Shown: positions 21,801 to 34,094 of the stretch, piece after piece
How the letters are laid out: every line of letters begins with the position of its first letter
Position numbering within the stretch: position 1 is the first letter of the stretch
From: Aristolochia californica
Taxonomy: Eukaryota > Streptophyta > Magnoliopsida > Piperales > Aristolochiaceae
Length of the DNA: 64,000 bases
NCBI GenBank assembly: GCA_029961685.1
Contig: JARWKL010000015.1
Coordinates: 12,894,801-12,958,800 of the forward strand
Direction of reading: 5' to 3'
Translations under genes and position numbers: made by a program
The notes under the pieces: generated by a model
Told to the model about the DNA's origin: nothing
The model's database searches: none
Seen by the model: the letters and a program-made list of their open reading frames with translations, nothing else

Positions 21801-22570
21801 ATTTTGGAGCTCATTTTTAGTGTTTGAAATAATTTTCTATTTATTATTATAGTTTTCAAATTTTTTTGCACACATGAACTCTAAAATTTTCATTTTGTTG
21901 CGATCTTATTTCTTTTTTGTTTACGAGGAAAAATGGGAGAGTGAAAACTCAAGTTCGGATCTGAAAAAAAAAAATTTGAAATGCACAAATGCTGTGAGAG
22001 ATAATTCCGAAAAGTATCGGTGATTTTTAAGGATAGGCAAAAAGTGGGTTGCTTGGCCCTTGTAAATATCCAACCAGTTGAGAATTGTACTTTTTCTACT
22101 CCCCCCTAATTTTTGGATCTGAAGGCCACTTGCATCCTCAACATGCTTGTGGCATGCATATCCACCTCACTTAAAACATGTGAGGATCAGTTAGAGGTCC
22201 CTTTCGTATAAAATTCCACCAAGCTATTATTAGGGGGTTGTACTAGTGGAATTTCCCAAACCTGGATTTTGGAGCTCATTTTTTGTGCGTGAAATAATTT
22301 TCTATTTATTATTATAGTATTGAATTTTTTTTGCACACATGAACTCTAAAATTTCCATTTTGTTGCGATCTTATATGTTTTTTGTTTACGAGGAAAAATG
22401 GGAGAGTGAAAACTCAAGTTCAGATCTGAAAAAAAAAAATTTGAAATGCACAAATGCTGAGAGAGATAATTCCGAAAAGTATCTTTGATTTTTATGGATA
22501 GGCAAAAAGTGGGTTGTTTAGCCCTGGTAAATATCCAACCAGTTGAGAATTGTACTTTTTCTACTCCCCC
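18846..22570 (+). repeat. Transition segment of low-duplication monomers
   Basis: Phase points: 18846, 19310, 19777, 20243, 20710, 21176, 21641, 22106 (next 22571). These monomers have lost the left-domain markers. The TTCGCAC form first appears near 19537. They carry mostly private changes, such as GGGGGTTATTCTAG near 18974, an extra T in CTATTTATTAGG near 19431 and 19900, GAATTTAACAAAC near 21319, and TTTCGATC near 20500. By eye I found no multi-monomer segment here that recurs elsewhere in the window. This is what older, less homogenised satellite between two amplification domains looks like. Confidence 0.65.
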
Positions 22571-23614
22571 CTAATTTTTGGATCTGAAGGCCACTTGCAT
22601 CCTCAACATGCTTGTGGCATGTCTATCCACCACACTTAAAACATGCTAGGATCAGTTAGAGGTCCCTTTCCTATAAAATTCCACCTAGCTATTATTAGGG
22701 GGTTGTACTAGTGGAATTTCCTAAACATGGATTTTGGAGCTCATTTTTAGTGCGTGAAATAATTTTCTATTTATTATTATAGTTTTCAATTTTTTTCGCG
22801 CACAAGAACTCTAAAATTTTCATTTTGTTGTGATCTTATATCTTTTTTGTTCACGAGGAAAAATGGGTGAGAGAAAAACTCAAGTTTGGATCTGAAAAAA
22901 AAAAAAATTTGAAATGCACAAACGCTGAGAGAGATAATTCCGAAAAGTATCTGTAATTTTTAAGGATAGGCAAAAAGTGGGTTGTTTGGCCCTGGAAAAT
23001 ATCCAACCACTTGAGAATTGTACTTTTTCTACTCCCCCCTAATTTTTGGATCTGAAGGCCACTTGCATCCTCAACATGCTTGTGGCATACATATCCACCA
23101 CACTTAAAACATGTGAGGATCAGTTAGAGGTCCCTTTCCTATAAAATTCCACCAAGCTATTAATAGGGGGTTGTACTTGTGGAATTTCCCAAACATGGTT
23201 TTTGGAGCTCATTTTTAGTGCGTGAAATAATTTTCTATTTATTGTTATAGTTTTCAATTTTTTTCGTGCACATGAACTCTAAAATTTTCATTTTGTTGCG
23301 ATCTTATATCTTTTTTGTTCACGAGGAAAAATGGGAGAGAGAAAAACTCAAGTTTGGATCTGAAAAAAAAAAATTTCAAATGCACAAACGCTGAGAGAGA
23401 TAATTCCGAAAAGTATCTGTAATTTTTAAGGATAGGCAAAAAGTGGGTTGTTTGGCCCTGGTAAATATCCAACCACTTGAGAATTGTACTTTTTCTACTC
23501 CCCCCTAATTTTTGGATCTGAAGGCCACTTGCATCCTCAACATGCTTGTGGCATGCATATCCACCACACTTAAAACATGTGAGGATCAGTTAGAGGTCCC
23601 TTTGCTATAAAATT

Positions 23615-24250
23615 CCACCAAGCTACTATTCGGGGTTTGTACAAGTGGAATATCCCAAACATGGATTTTGGAGCTCATTTTTATTGCGTGAAATAATTTT
23701 CTATTTATTATTATAGTTTTCAAATTTTTTGGCACACATGAACTCTAAAATTTTTATTTTGTTGCGATCTTATATCTTTTTTGTTTACGAGGAAAAATGG
23801 GAGAGAGTGAAAACTCAAGTTTGGATCTGAAAAAAAAAAAAATTGAAATGAACAAATGCTGAGAGATATAATTCCGAAAGGTATCTGTGATTTTTAAGGA
23901 TAGGCAAAAAGTGGGTTGTTTGGCCCTGGTAAATATCCAACCACTTGAGAATTGTACTTTTTCTACTCCCCCCTAATTTTTGGATCTGACGGCCACTTGC
24001 ATCCTCAACATGCTTGTGGCATGCATATCCACCACACTTAAAACATGTGAGGATCAGTTGGAGGTCCCTTTCCTGTAAAATTCCACCAAGCTATTATTAG
24101 GGGGTTGTACTAGTGGAATTTCCCAAACATGGATTTTGGAGCTCATTTTTAGTGCGTGAAATAATTTTCTCTTTATTATTGTAGTTTTCAAAATTTTTCG
24201 CACACAAGAAATCTAAAATTTACATTTTATTGCGGTCTTATATCTTTTTT
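23615..24250 (+). repeat. Segment shared with 33737 to 34372
   Basis: Offset 10122 bp. Both carry CTACTATTCGGGGTTTGTAC, GGAATATCCC, TTTTTATTGCG, ATGAACAAATGC with GAGATATAATTCC, CTGACGGCC and CAGTTGGAGG with CCTGTAAAATT. They separate where TTTTTAGTGCG (near 24145) opposes TTTTTAGTTTG (near 34270), though GTTATTGCGG-type sequence and GAGAGCGTG still follow in both. Confidence 0.7.
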
Positions 24251-26304
24251 GTTTACGAGGAAAAATGGGAGAGCGTGAAAACTCAAGTTTGGATATGAAA
24301 AAAAAAATTTGAAATGTACAATTGCCGAGAGAGATAATTCCGAAAAGTATCGGTAATTTTTAAGGATAGGCAAAAAGTGGGTTGTTTGGCCCTGGTAAAT
24401 ATCCAACCACTTGAGAATTGTACTTTTTCTACTCCCCTAATTTTCGGATCTGAAGGCCAATTGCATCCTCAACATGCTTGTGGCATGCATATCCACCACA
24501 CTTAAAACATGTGAGGATCAGTTAGAGGTCCCTTTCCTGTAAAATTCCACCAAGCTATTATTTGGGGGTTGTACTTGTGGAATTTCCCAAACATGGATTT
24601 TGGAGCTGATTTTTAGTGCGTGAAATAATTTTCTATTTATTATTATAGTTTTCAAATTTTTTCGGACACATGAACTCTAAAATTTTCATTTTGTTGCGAT
24701 CTTATATCTTTTTTGTTTACGAGGAAAAATGGGAGAGAGTGAAAACTCAAGTTTGGATCTGAAAAAAAAAAATTGAAATGCACAAATGTTGTGAGAGATA
24801 ATTCCGAAAAGTATCTGTGATTTTTAAGGATAGGCAAAAAGTGGGTTGTTTGGCCCTGGTAAATATCCAACCACTTGAGAATTGTACTTTTTCTACTCCC
24901 CCCTAATTTTTGGATCTAAAGGCCACTTGCACCCTCAACATGCTGTGGCATGCATATCCACCACACTTAAAACATTTGAGGATCAGTTAGAGGTCCATTT
25001 CCTATAAAATTCCACCAAGCTACTATTCGGGGTTTGTACAAGTGGAATTTCCCAAACATGGATTTTGGAGCTCATTTTTAGTGCGTGAAATAATTTTCTA
25101 TTTATTATTATAGTTTTCAAATTTTTTCGCACACATGAACTCTTAAATTTTCATCTTGTTGCGATATTATATCTTTCTTGTTTATGACGAAAAATGGGAG
25201 AGAGTGAAAACTCAAGTTTGGATCTGAAAAAAAAAAAAATTGAAATGTACAAATGCTGAGAGAGATAATTCTGAAAAGTATATGTGATTTTTAAGGATAA
25301 GCAAAAAGTTGGTTGTTTGGCCCTGGTAAATATCCAACTACTTGAGAATTGAACTTTTTCTACTCCCCCCTAATTTTTGGATCTGAAGGCCACTTGCATC
25401 CTCAACATGGTTGTGGCATGCATATCCACCACATTTAAAACATGTGAGGATCAGTTGGAGGTCCCTGTCCCTGTAAAATTCCACCAAGCTATTTATAGGG
25501 GGTTGTACTAGTGGAATTTCCCAAACATGGATTTTGGAGCTCATTTTTAGTGCGTGAAATAATTTTCTTTTTATTATTATAGTTTTCAAATTTTTTCGCA
25601 CACATGAACTCTAAAATTTTCATTTTATTGCGGTCTTATATTTTTTTGTTTACGAGGAAAAATTGGAGAGCATGAAAACTCAAGTTTGGATTTGAAAAAA
25701 AAAAAATTTGAAATGCACAATTGCTGAGAGAGGTAATTCCGAAAAGTATCTGTGATTTTTAAGGAGAGGCAAAAAGTGGGTTGTTTGGCCCTGGTAAATA
25801 TCCAACTACTTGAGAATTGTACTTTTTCTACTCCCCCCTAATTTTTGGATCTGAAGGCCACATGCATCCTCAACATGCTTGTGGCATGCATATCCACCAC
25901 ACTTGAAACATGTGAGGAACAGTTAGAGGTCCCTTTCCTGTAAAATTCCACCAAGCTATTATTAGGGTGTTGTACTAGTGGAATTTCCCAAACATGGATT
26001 TTGGAGCTCATTTTTAGTGCGTGAAATAATTTACTATTTATTATTATAGTTTTCAAATTTTTTCGCGCACATGAACTCTAAAATTTTCATTTTGTTGCGA
26101 TCTTATATATTTTTTGTTCACGAGGAAAAATGGGAGAGTGAAAAACTCATGTTTGGATATGAAAAAAAAAAAATTTGAAATGCACAAATGCTGAGAGAGA
26201 TAATTCCGAAAAGTATCTGTGATTTTTAAGGATAGGCAAAAAGTGGGTTGTTTGGCCCTGGTAAATATCCAACCACTTGAGAATTGTACTTTTTCTTGTC
26301 CCCC

Positions 26305-26638
26305 CTAATTTTAGGATCTGAAGGCCACTTGCATCCTCAACATGCTTGTGGCATGCATATCCACCACACTTAAAACATGTGAGGATCAGTTGGAGGTCCC
26401 TTTCCTATAAAATTCCACCATGCTATTATTAGGGGGTTATATCTTTTTTGTTTACGAGGAAAAATGGGAGAGCGTGAAAACTCAAGTTTGGATCTGAAAA
26501 AAAAAAATTTGAAATGCACAAATGCTGAGAGAGATAATTCCGAAAAGTATCTGTGATTTTTAAGGATAGGCAAAAAGTGGGTTGTTTGGCCCTGGTAAAT
26601 ATCCAACCACTTGAGAATTGTACCTTTTCTACTCCCCC
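26305..26638 (+). repeat. Truncated monomer with a 133-bp internal deletion
   Basis: The interval is 334 bp instead of about 467. Sequence runs normally to AGGGGGTT (ending 26438), then jumps directly to ATATCTTTTTTG. That removes the GTACTAGTGG to CGATCTT part, about 133 bp. The bases TT are shared by both sides of the junction. The lost part contains the right arm of repeat B, the SpeI and SacI sites and the AT-rich segment. The right part (GAGAGCGTG) resembles the monomer at 34095, which is intact, so the deletion arose after or outside that duplication. Confidence 0.95.
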
Positions 26639-27571
26639 CTAATTTTTGGATCTGAAGGCCACTTGCATCCTCAACATGCTTGTGGCATGAATATCCACCA
26701 CACTTAAAACATGTGAGGAACAGTTACAGGTCCCTTTCCTGTAAAATTCCACCAAGCTATTATTAGGGGGTTGTACTAGTGGAATTTCCCAAACATGGAT
26801 TTTGGAGCTCATTTTTAGTGCGTGAAATAATTTACTATTTATTATTATAGTTTTCAAATTTTTTCGCGCACATGAACTCTAAAATTTTCATTTTGTTGCG
26901 ATCTTATATATTTTTTGTTCACGAGGAAAAATGGGAGAGTGAAAAACTCAAGTTTGGATATGAAAAAAAAAAAAATTGAAATGTACAAATGCTGAGAGAG
27001 ATAATTCCGAAAAGTATCTGTGATTTTTAAGGATAGGCAAAAAGTGGGTTGTTTGGCCCTGGTAAATATCCAACCACTTGAGAATTGTACCTTTTCTACT
27101 CCCCCCTAATTTTTGGATCTGAAGGCCACTTGCATCCTCAATATGCTTGTGGCATGAATATCTACCACACTTAAAACATGTGAGGAACAGTTACAGGTCC
27201 CTTTCCTGTAAAATTCCACCAAGCTATTATTAGGGGGTTGTACTAGTGGAATTTCCCAAACATGGATTTTGGAGCTCATTTTTAGTGCGTGAAATAATTT
27301 ACTATTTATTATTATAGTTTTCAAATTTTTTCGCGCACATGAACTCTAAAATTTTCATTTTGTTGCGATCTTATATATTTTTTGTTCACGAGGAAAAATG
27401 GGAGAGTGAAAAACTCAAGTTTGGATATGAAAAAAAAAAATTTGAAATGCAGAAATGCTGAGAGAGATAATTCCGAAAAATATCTGTGATTTTCAAGGAT
27501 AGGCAAAAAGTGGGTTGTTTGGCCCTGGTAAATATCCAACCACTTGAGAATTGTACTTTTTCTTCTCCCCC
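26639..27571 (+). repeat. Two adjacent sister monomers (local doubling)
   Basis: Monomers 26639 and 27106 share CATGAATATC, GAGGAACAGTTACAGG, ATTTACTATTT, TTCGCGCAC, ATATATTTTTTG and GGATATGAAAA. The corresponding place at 34562 has a single copy, which combines the flanks of both (TGCAGAAATGCTG as in 27106, CATGAATATCCACC as in 26639). A one-monomer gain here, or loss at 34.5 kb, by unequal exchange explains this. Confidence 0.75.
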
Positions 27572-27679
27572 CTAATTTTTGGATCTGAAGGCCACTTGCA
27601 TCCTCAACATGCTTGTGGCATGCATATCCACCACACTTAAAACATGTGAGGATCAGTTGGAGGTCCCTTTCCTATAAAA

Positions 27680-29075
27680 TTCCACCAAGCTATTATTAGG
27701 GGGTTGTACTAGTGGAATTTCCCAAACATGGATTTTGGTGCTCATTTTTAGTGCGTGAAATAATTTTTTATTTATTATTATAGTTTCAAATTTTTTGGCA
27801 CACATGAACTCTAAAATTTTAATTTTGTTGCGATCTTATCTCATTTTTGTTCACGAGGAAAAATGGGAGAGTGAAAACTCAAGTTTGGATCTGAAAAAAA
27901 AAAATTTGAAATGCACAAATGCTGAGAGAGATAATTCCGAAAAGTGTCTGTGATTTTTAAAGATGGGCAAAAAGTGGGTTGTTTGGCCCTGGTAAATATC
28001 CAACCACTTGAGAATTGTACTTTTTCTACTCCCCCCTAATTTTTGGATCTGAAGGCCACTTGCATCCTCAACATGCTTGTGGCATGCATATCCACCACAC
28101 TTAAAACATGTGAGGATCAGTTAGAGGTCCCTTTCCTGTTAAATTCCACCAAGCTATTATTAGGGGGTTGTACTAGTGGAATTTCCCAAACATGGATTTT
28201 GGAGCTCATTTTTAGTGCGTGAAATAATTTTCTATTTATTATTATAGTTTTCAATTTTTTTCCCGCACATGAACTCTAAAATTTTAATTTTGTCGCGATC
28301 TTATATCTTTTTTGTTCACGAGGAAAAATGGGAGAGAGAAAAACTCAAGTTTGGATCTGAAAAAAAAAAAAATTTGAAATGCACAAACGCTGAGAGAGAT
28401 AATTCCGAAAAGTATCGGTAATTTTTAAGGATAGGCAAAAAGTGGGTTGTTTGGCCCTGGTAAATATCCAACCACTTGAGAATTGTACTTTTTCTACTCC
28501 CCTAATTTTCGGATGTGAAGGCCAATTGCATCCTCAACATGCTTGTGGCATGCATATCCACCACACTTAAAACATTTGAGGATCAGTTAGAGGTCCCTTT
28601 CCTGTTAAATTCCACCAAGCTATTATTAGGGGTTTGTACTAGTGGAATTTCCGAAACATGGATTTTGGAGCTCATTTTTAGTGGGTGAAATAATTTTCTT
28701 TTTAATATTATAGTTTTCAATTTTTTTTGCACACATGATCTCTAAAATTTTCATTATGTTGCGATCTTATATCTTTTTTGTTCACGAGGAAAAATGGGAG
28801 AGTGAAAAACTCAAGTTTGGATCTGAAAAAAAAGAAATTGAAATGCACAAATGCTGAAAGAGGTAATTCCGAAAAGTATCTGTGATTTTTAAGGATGGGC
28901 AAAAAGTGGGTTGTTTGGCCCTGGTAAATATCCAACCACTTGAGAATTGTACTTTTTCTACTCCCCCGTAATTTTTGGTTCCGAAGGCCACTTGCATCCT
29001 CAACATGCTTGTGGCATGCATGTCCACCACACTTAAAACATGTGAGGATCAGTTAGAGGTCCATTTCCATTAAAA
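27680..29075 (+). repeat. Tandem three-monomer duplication, copy a (about 1395 bp)
   Basis: Directly followed by a near-identical copy (29076 to about 30470). Markers in order: GGATTTTGGTGCTC; CTTATCTCATTTTTG; AAAGATGGGC; CCTGTTAAATTCC; TTTCCCGCAC with GTCGCGATC; CTCCCCTAATTTTCGG; TTTCCGAAACATGG; CATGATCTC; CTCCCCCGTAAT with GGTTCCGAAGG. By eye I noted four differences from copy b: TTTTTTGGCAC, ACATTTGAGG, GCTGAAAGAGG and one A more in an A-tract. Confidence 0.9.
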
Positions 29076-30470
29076 TTCCACCAAGCTATTATTAGGGGGT
29101 TGTACTAGTGGAATTTCCCAAACATGGATTTTGGTGCTCATTTTTAGTGCGTGAAATAATTTTTTATTTATTATTATAGTTTCAAATTTTTTTGCACACA
29201 TGAACTCTAAAATTTTAATTTTGTTGCGATCTTATCTCATTTTTGTTCACGAGGAAAAATGGGAGAGTGAAAACTCAAGTTTGGATCTGAAAAAAAAAAA
29301 TTTGAAATGCACAAATGCTGAGAGAGATAATTCCGAAAAGTGTCTGTGATTTTTAAAGATGGGCAAAAAGTGGGTTGTTTGGCCCTGGTAAATATCCAAC
29401 CACTTGAGAATTGTACTTTTTCTACTCCCCCCTAATTTTTGGATCTGAAGGCCACTTGCATCCTCAACATGCTTGTGGCATGCATATCCACCACACTTAA
29501 AACATGTGAGGATCAGTTAGAGGTCCCTTTCCTGTTAAATTCCACCAAGCTATTATTAGGGGGTTGTACTAGTGGAATTTCCCAAACATGGATTTTGGAG
29601 CTCATTTTTAGTGCGTGAAATAATTTTCTATTTATTATTATAGTTTTCAATTTTTTTCCCGCACATGAACTCTAAAATTTTAATTTTGTCGCGATCTTAT
29701 ATCTTTTTTGTTCACGAGGAAAAATGGGAGAGAGAAAAACTCAAGTTTGGATCTGAAAAAAAAAAAATTTGAAATGCACAAACGCTGAGAGAGATAATTC
29801 CGAAAAGTATCGGTAATTTTTAAGGATAGGCAAAAAGTGGGTTGTTTGGCCCTGGTAAATATCCAACCACTTGAGAATTGTACTTTTTCTACTCCCCTAA
29901 TTTTCGGATGTGAAGGCCAATTGCATCCTCAACATGCTTGTGGCATGCATATCCACCACACTTAAAACATGTGAGGATCAGTTAGAGGTCCCTTTCCTGT
30001 TAAATTCCACCAAGCTATTATTAGGGGTTTGTACTAGTGGAATTTCCGAAACATGGATTTTGGAGCTCATTTTTAGTGGGTGAAATAATTTTCTTTTTAA
30101 TATTATAGTTTTCAATTTTTTTTGCACACATGATCTCTAAAATTTTCATTATGTTGCGATCTTATATCTTTTTTGTTCACGAGGAAAAATGGGAGAGTGA
30201 AAAACTCAAGTTTGGATCTGAAAAAAAAGAAATTGAAATGCACAAATGCTGAGAGAGGTAATTCCGAAAAGTATCTGTGATTTTTAAGGATGGGCAAAAA
30301 GTGGGTTGTTTGGCCCTGGTAAATATCCAACCACTTGAGAATTGTACTTTTTCTACTCCCCCGTAATTTTTGGTTCCGAAGGCCACTTGCATCCTCAACA
30401 TGCTTGTGGCATGCATGTCCACCACACTTAAAACATGTGAGGATCAGTTAGAGGTCCATTTCCATTAAAA
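29076..30470 (+). repeat. Tandem three-monomer duplication, copy b (about 1395 bp)
   Basis: Second copy of the three-monomer unit, starting inside the AAATTCCACC motif rather than at any special boundary. It continues into monomer 30363, where ATTATCAGGGGG and TAGAGGAATTT mark the end of identity with copy a. Its second half is also the start of the long-distance duplication shared with 38985 to 40410. Confidence 0.9.
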
Positions 30471-31239
30471 TTCCACCAAGCTATTATCAGGGGGTTGTAC
30501 TAGAGGAATTTCCCAAACATGGATTTAGGAGCTCATTTTTAGTGCGTGAAATAATTTTTGATTTATTATTATAGTTTTCAAATTTTTTTGCACACATGAA
30601 CTCTAAAATTTTCATTTTGTTGCGATCTTATATCTTTTTTGTTCACGAGGAAAAATGGGAGATTGAAAACTCAAGATAGGATCTGAAAAAAAAAAAAATT
30701 TGAAATGCACAAATGCTGAGAGAGATAATTCCGAAAAGTATCTGTGATTTTTAAGGATAGGCAAAAAGTGGGTTGTTTGGCCCTGGAAAATATCCAACAA
30801 CTTGAGAATTGTACTTTTTCTACTCCCCCCTAATTTTTGGATCTGAAGGCCACCTGCATCCTCAACAAGCTTGTGGCATGCATATCCACCACACTTAAAA
30901 CAACTGAAGATCAGTTAGAGGTCCATTTCCTATAAAATTCCACCAAGCTATTATTAGGGGGTAGTACTAGTGGAATTTCCCAAACATGGATTTTGGAGCT
31001 CATTTTTAGACCGTGAAATATTTTTCTATTTATTATTATAGTTTTCAAATTTTTTTGCACACTTGAACTCTAAAATTTTCATTTTGTTGTGATCTTATAT
31101 CTTTTTTGTTCACGAGGAAAAATGGGTGAGAGAAAAACTCAAGTTTGGATCTGAAAAAAAAAAAATTTGAAATGCACAAACGCTGAGAGAGATAATTCCG
31201 AAAAGTATCTGTAATTTTTAAGGATAGGCAAAAAGTGGG

Positions 31240-32210
31240 TTGTTTGGCACAGGTAATCCAACCACATGAGAATTGTACTTTTTCTACTCCCCCCTAATTT
31301 TTGGATCTGAAGGCCACTTGCATCCTCAACATGCTTGTGGCATGCATATCCACCACACTTAAAACATGTGAGGATCAGTTAGAGGTCCCTTTCCTATAAA
31401 ATTCCACCAAGCTATTAATAGGGGGTTGTACTTGTGGAATTTCCCAAACATGGTTTTTGGAGCTGATTTTTAGTGCGTGAAATAATTTTCTATTTATTAT
31501 TATATTTTTCAAATTTTTTCGGACACATGAACTCTAAAATTTTCATTTTGTTGCGGTCTTATATCTTTTTTGTTTACGAGGAAAAATGGGAGAGAGTGAA
31601 AACTCAAGTTTGGATCTGAAAAAAAAAAATTTAAAATGCACAAATGATGAGAGAGATAATTCCGAAAAGTATCTGTGATTTTTACGGATAGACAAAAAGT
31701 GGGTTGTTTGGCCCTGGTAAATATCCAACCACTTGAGAATTGTACTTTTTCTACTCCCCCCTAATTTTTGGATCTGAAGGCCACTTGTATCCTCAACATG
31801 CTTGTGGCATGCATATCCACCACACTTAAAACAACTGAAGATCAGTTAGAGGTCCCTTTCCTGTAAAATTCCACCAAGCTATTATTAGGGGGTTGTACGA
31901 GTGGAATTTCCCAAACATGGATTTTGGAGCTCATTTTTAGTGCGTGAAATAATTTTCTATTTATTATTATAGTTTTCAAATTTTTTGCACACATGAACTC
32001 TAAAATTTTCATTTTGTTGCAATCTTATATCTTTTTTGTTCACGACGAAAAATGGGAGAGTGAAAAACTAAAGTTTGGATCTGAAAAAAAAAAAATTTGA
32101 AATGCACAAATGCTGAGAGAGATAATTCCGAAAAGTATCTGTGATTTTTAAGGATGGGCAAAAAGTGGGTTGTTTGGCCCTGGTAAATATCCAACCACTT
32201 GAGAATTGTA
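31240..32210 (+). repeat. Segmental duplication 4, copy a (about 1 kb)
   Basis: Matches about 37310 to 38280 at an offset of 6070 to 6072 bp (thirteen monomers). Both have CCACATGAG, ATTAATAGGGGG with GTACTTGTGG, CATGGTTTTTGGAGCTG, TATATTTTTC, TTCGGACAC, TTTAAAATGC with GATGAGAG, AACAACTGAAG and GTACGAGTGG. This copy has a small deletion, GGTAATCC for GGTAAATATCC, near 31252. Confidence 0.8.
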
Positions 32211-32873
32211 CTTTTTCTCCTCCCCCCTAATGTTTGGATCTGAAGGCCACTTGCATCCTCAACATGCTTGTGGCATGAATATCCACCACACTTAAAACAT
32301 GTGAGGATCAGTTAGAGATCCCTTTCCTATTAAATTCCACCAAGCTATTATTAGGGGGTTGTACTAGTGGAATTTCCCAAACATGGATTTTGGAGCTCAT
32401 TTTTAGTGCGTGAAATAATTTTCTATTTATTATTATAGTTTTCAATTTTTTTCGTGCACATGAACTCTAAAATTTTCATTTTGTTGCGATCTTATATCTT
32501 TTTTGTTCATGAGGAAAAATGGGAGAGTGAAAAACTCAAGTTTGGAACTGAAAAAAAAAAAATTTGAAATGCACAAACGCTGAGAGAGATAATTCCGAAA
32601 AGTATCTGTAATTTTGAAGGATAGGCAAAAAGTGGGTTGTTTGGCCCTGGTAAATATCCAACCACTTGAGAATTGTACTTTTTCTACTCCCCCCTAATTT
32701 TTGGATCTGAAGGCCACTTGCATCCTCAACATGCTTGTGGCATGCATATCCACCACACTTAAAACATGTGAGGATCAGTTAGAGGTCCCTTTCCTATAAA
32801 ATTCCACCAAGCTACTATTCGGGGTTTGTACAAGTGGAATATCCCAAACATGGATTTTGGAGCTCATTTTTAT
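31941..32873 (+). repeat. Recent two-monomer tandem duplication, copy a (933 bp)
   Basis: Compared base by base with the next 933 bp, I found no difference, and both A-tracts have 12 A. Markers are GTTGCAATC, CACGACG, AACTAAAG, GGATGGGC, CTCCTCCCCCC, TAATGTTTGG, CATGAATATCC, GAGATCCC, CGTGCACATG, CATGAGG, GGAACTG, ATTTTGAAGG and CTACTATTCGGGG with AATATCCC. The left limit is set by TTTTTAGTGCG (31935 to 31945) opposing TTTTTATTGCG in the next copy. Confidence 0.95.
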
Positions 32874-33806
32874 TGCGTGAAATAATTTTCTATTTATTAT
32901 TATAGTTTTCAAATTTTTTGCACACATGAACTCTAAAATTTTCATTTTGTTGCAATCTTATATCTTTTTTGTTCACGACGAAAAATGGGAGAGTGAAAAA
33001 CTAAAGTTTGGATCTGAAAAAAAAAAAATTTGAAATGCACAAATGCTGAGAGAGATAATTCCGAAAAGTATCTGTGATTTTTAAGGATGGGCAAAAAGTG
33101 GGTTGTTTGGCCCTGGTAAATATCCAACCACTTGAGAATTGTACTTTTTCTCCTCCCCCCTAATGTTTGGATCTGAAGGCCACTTGCATCCTCAACATGC
33201 TTGTGGCATGAATATCCACCACACTTAAAACATGTGAGGATCAGTTAGAGATCCCTTTCCTATTAAATTCCACCAAGCTATTATTAGGGGGTTGTACTAG
33301 TGGAATTTCCCAAACATGGATTTTGGAGCTCATTTTTAGTGCGTGAAATAATTTTCTATTTATTATTATAGTTTTCAATTTTTTTCGTGCACATGAACTC
33401 TAAAATTTTCATTTTGTTGCGATCTTATATCTTTTTTGTTCATGAGGAAAAATGGGAGAGTGAAAAACTCAAGTTTGGAACTGAAAAAAAAAAAATTTGA
33501 AATGCACAAACGCTGAGAGAGATAATTCCGAAAAGTATCTGTAATTTTGAAGGATAGGCAAAAAGTGGGTTGTTTGGCCCTGGTAAATATCCAACCACTT
33601 GAGAATTGTACTTTTTCTACTCCCCCCTAATTTTTGGATCTGAAGGCCACTTGCATCCTCAACATGCTTGTGGCATGCATATCCACCACACTTAAAACAT
33701 GTGAGGATCAGTTAGAGGTCCCTTTCCTATAAAATTCCACCAAGCTACTATTCGGGGTTTGTACAAGTGGAATATCCCAAACATGGATTTTGGAGCTCAT
33801 TTTTAT
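32874..33806 (+). repeat. Recent two-monomer tandem duplication, copy b (933 bp)
   Basis: Appears identical to 31941 to 32873. After 33806 the sequence changes to CTATTTTATTATT and TTCGCACAC, which continues as the segment related to 23.6 to 24.2 kb. A single unequal exchange, or an assembly duplication, would give exactly this arrangement. Confidence 0.95.
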
Positions 33807-34094
33807 TGCGTGAAATAATTTTCTATTTTATTATTATAGTTTTCAAATTTTTTCGCACACATGAACTCTTGAATTTTTATTTTGTTGCGATCTTATATCT
33901 TTTTTGTTTACGAGGAAAAATGGGAGAGAGTGAAAACTCAAGTTTGGATTTGAAAAAAAAAAAATTGAAATGAACAAATGCTGAGAGATATAATTCCGAA
34001 AAGTATCTGTGATTTTTAAGGATAGGCAAAAAGTGGGTTGTTTGGCCCTGGTAAATATCCAACCACTTGAGAATTGTACTTTTTCTACTCCCCC

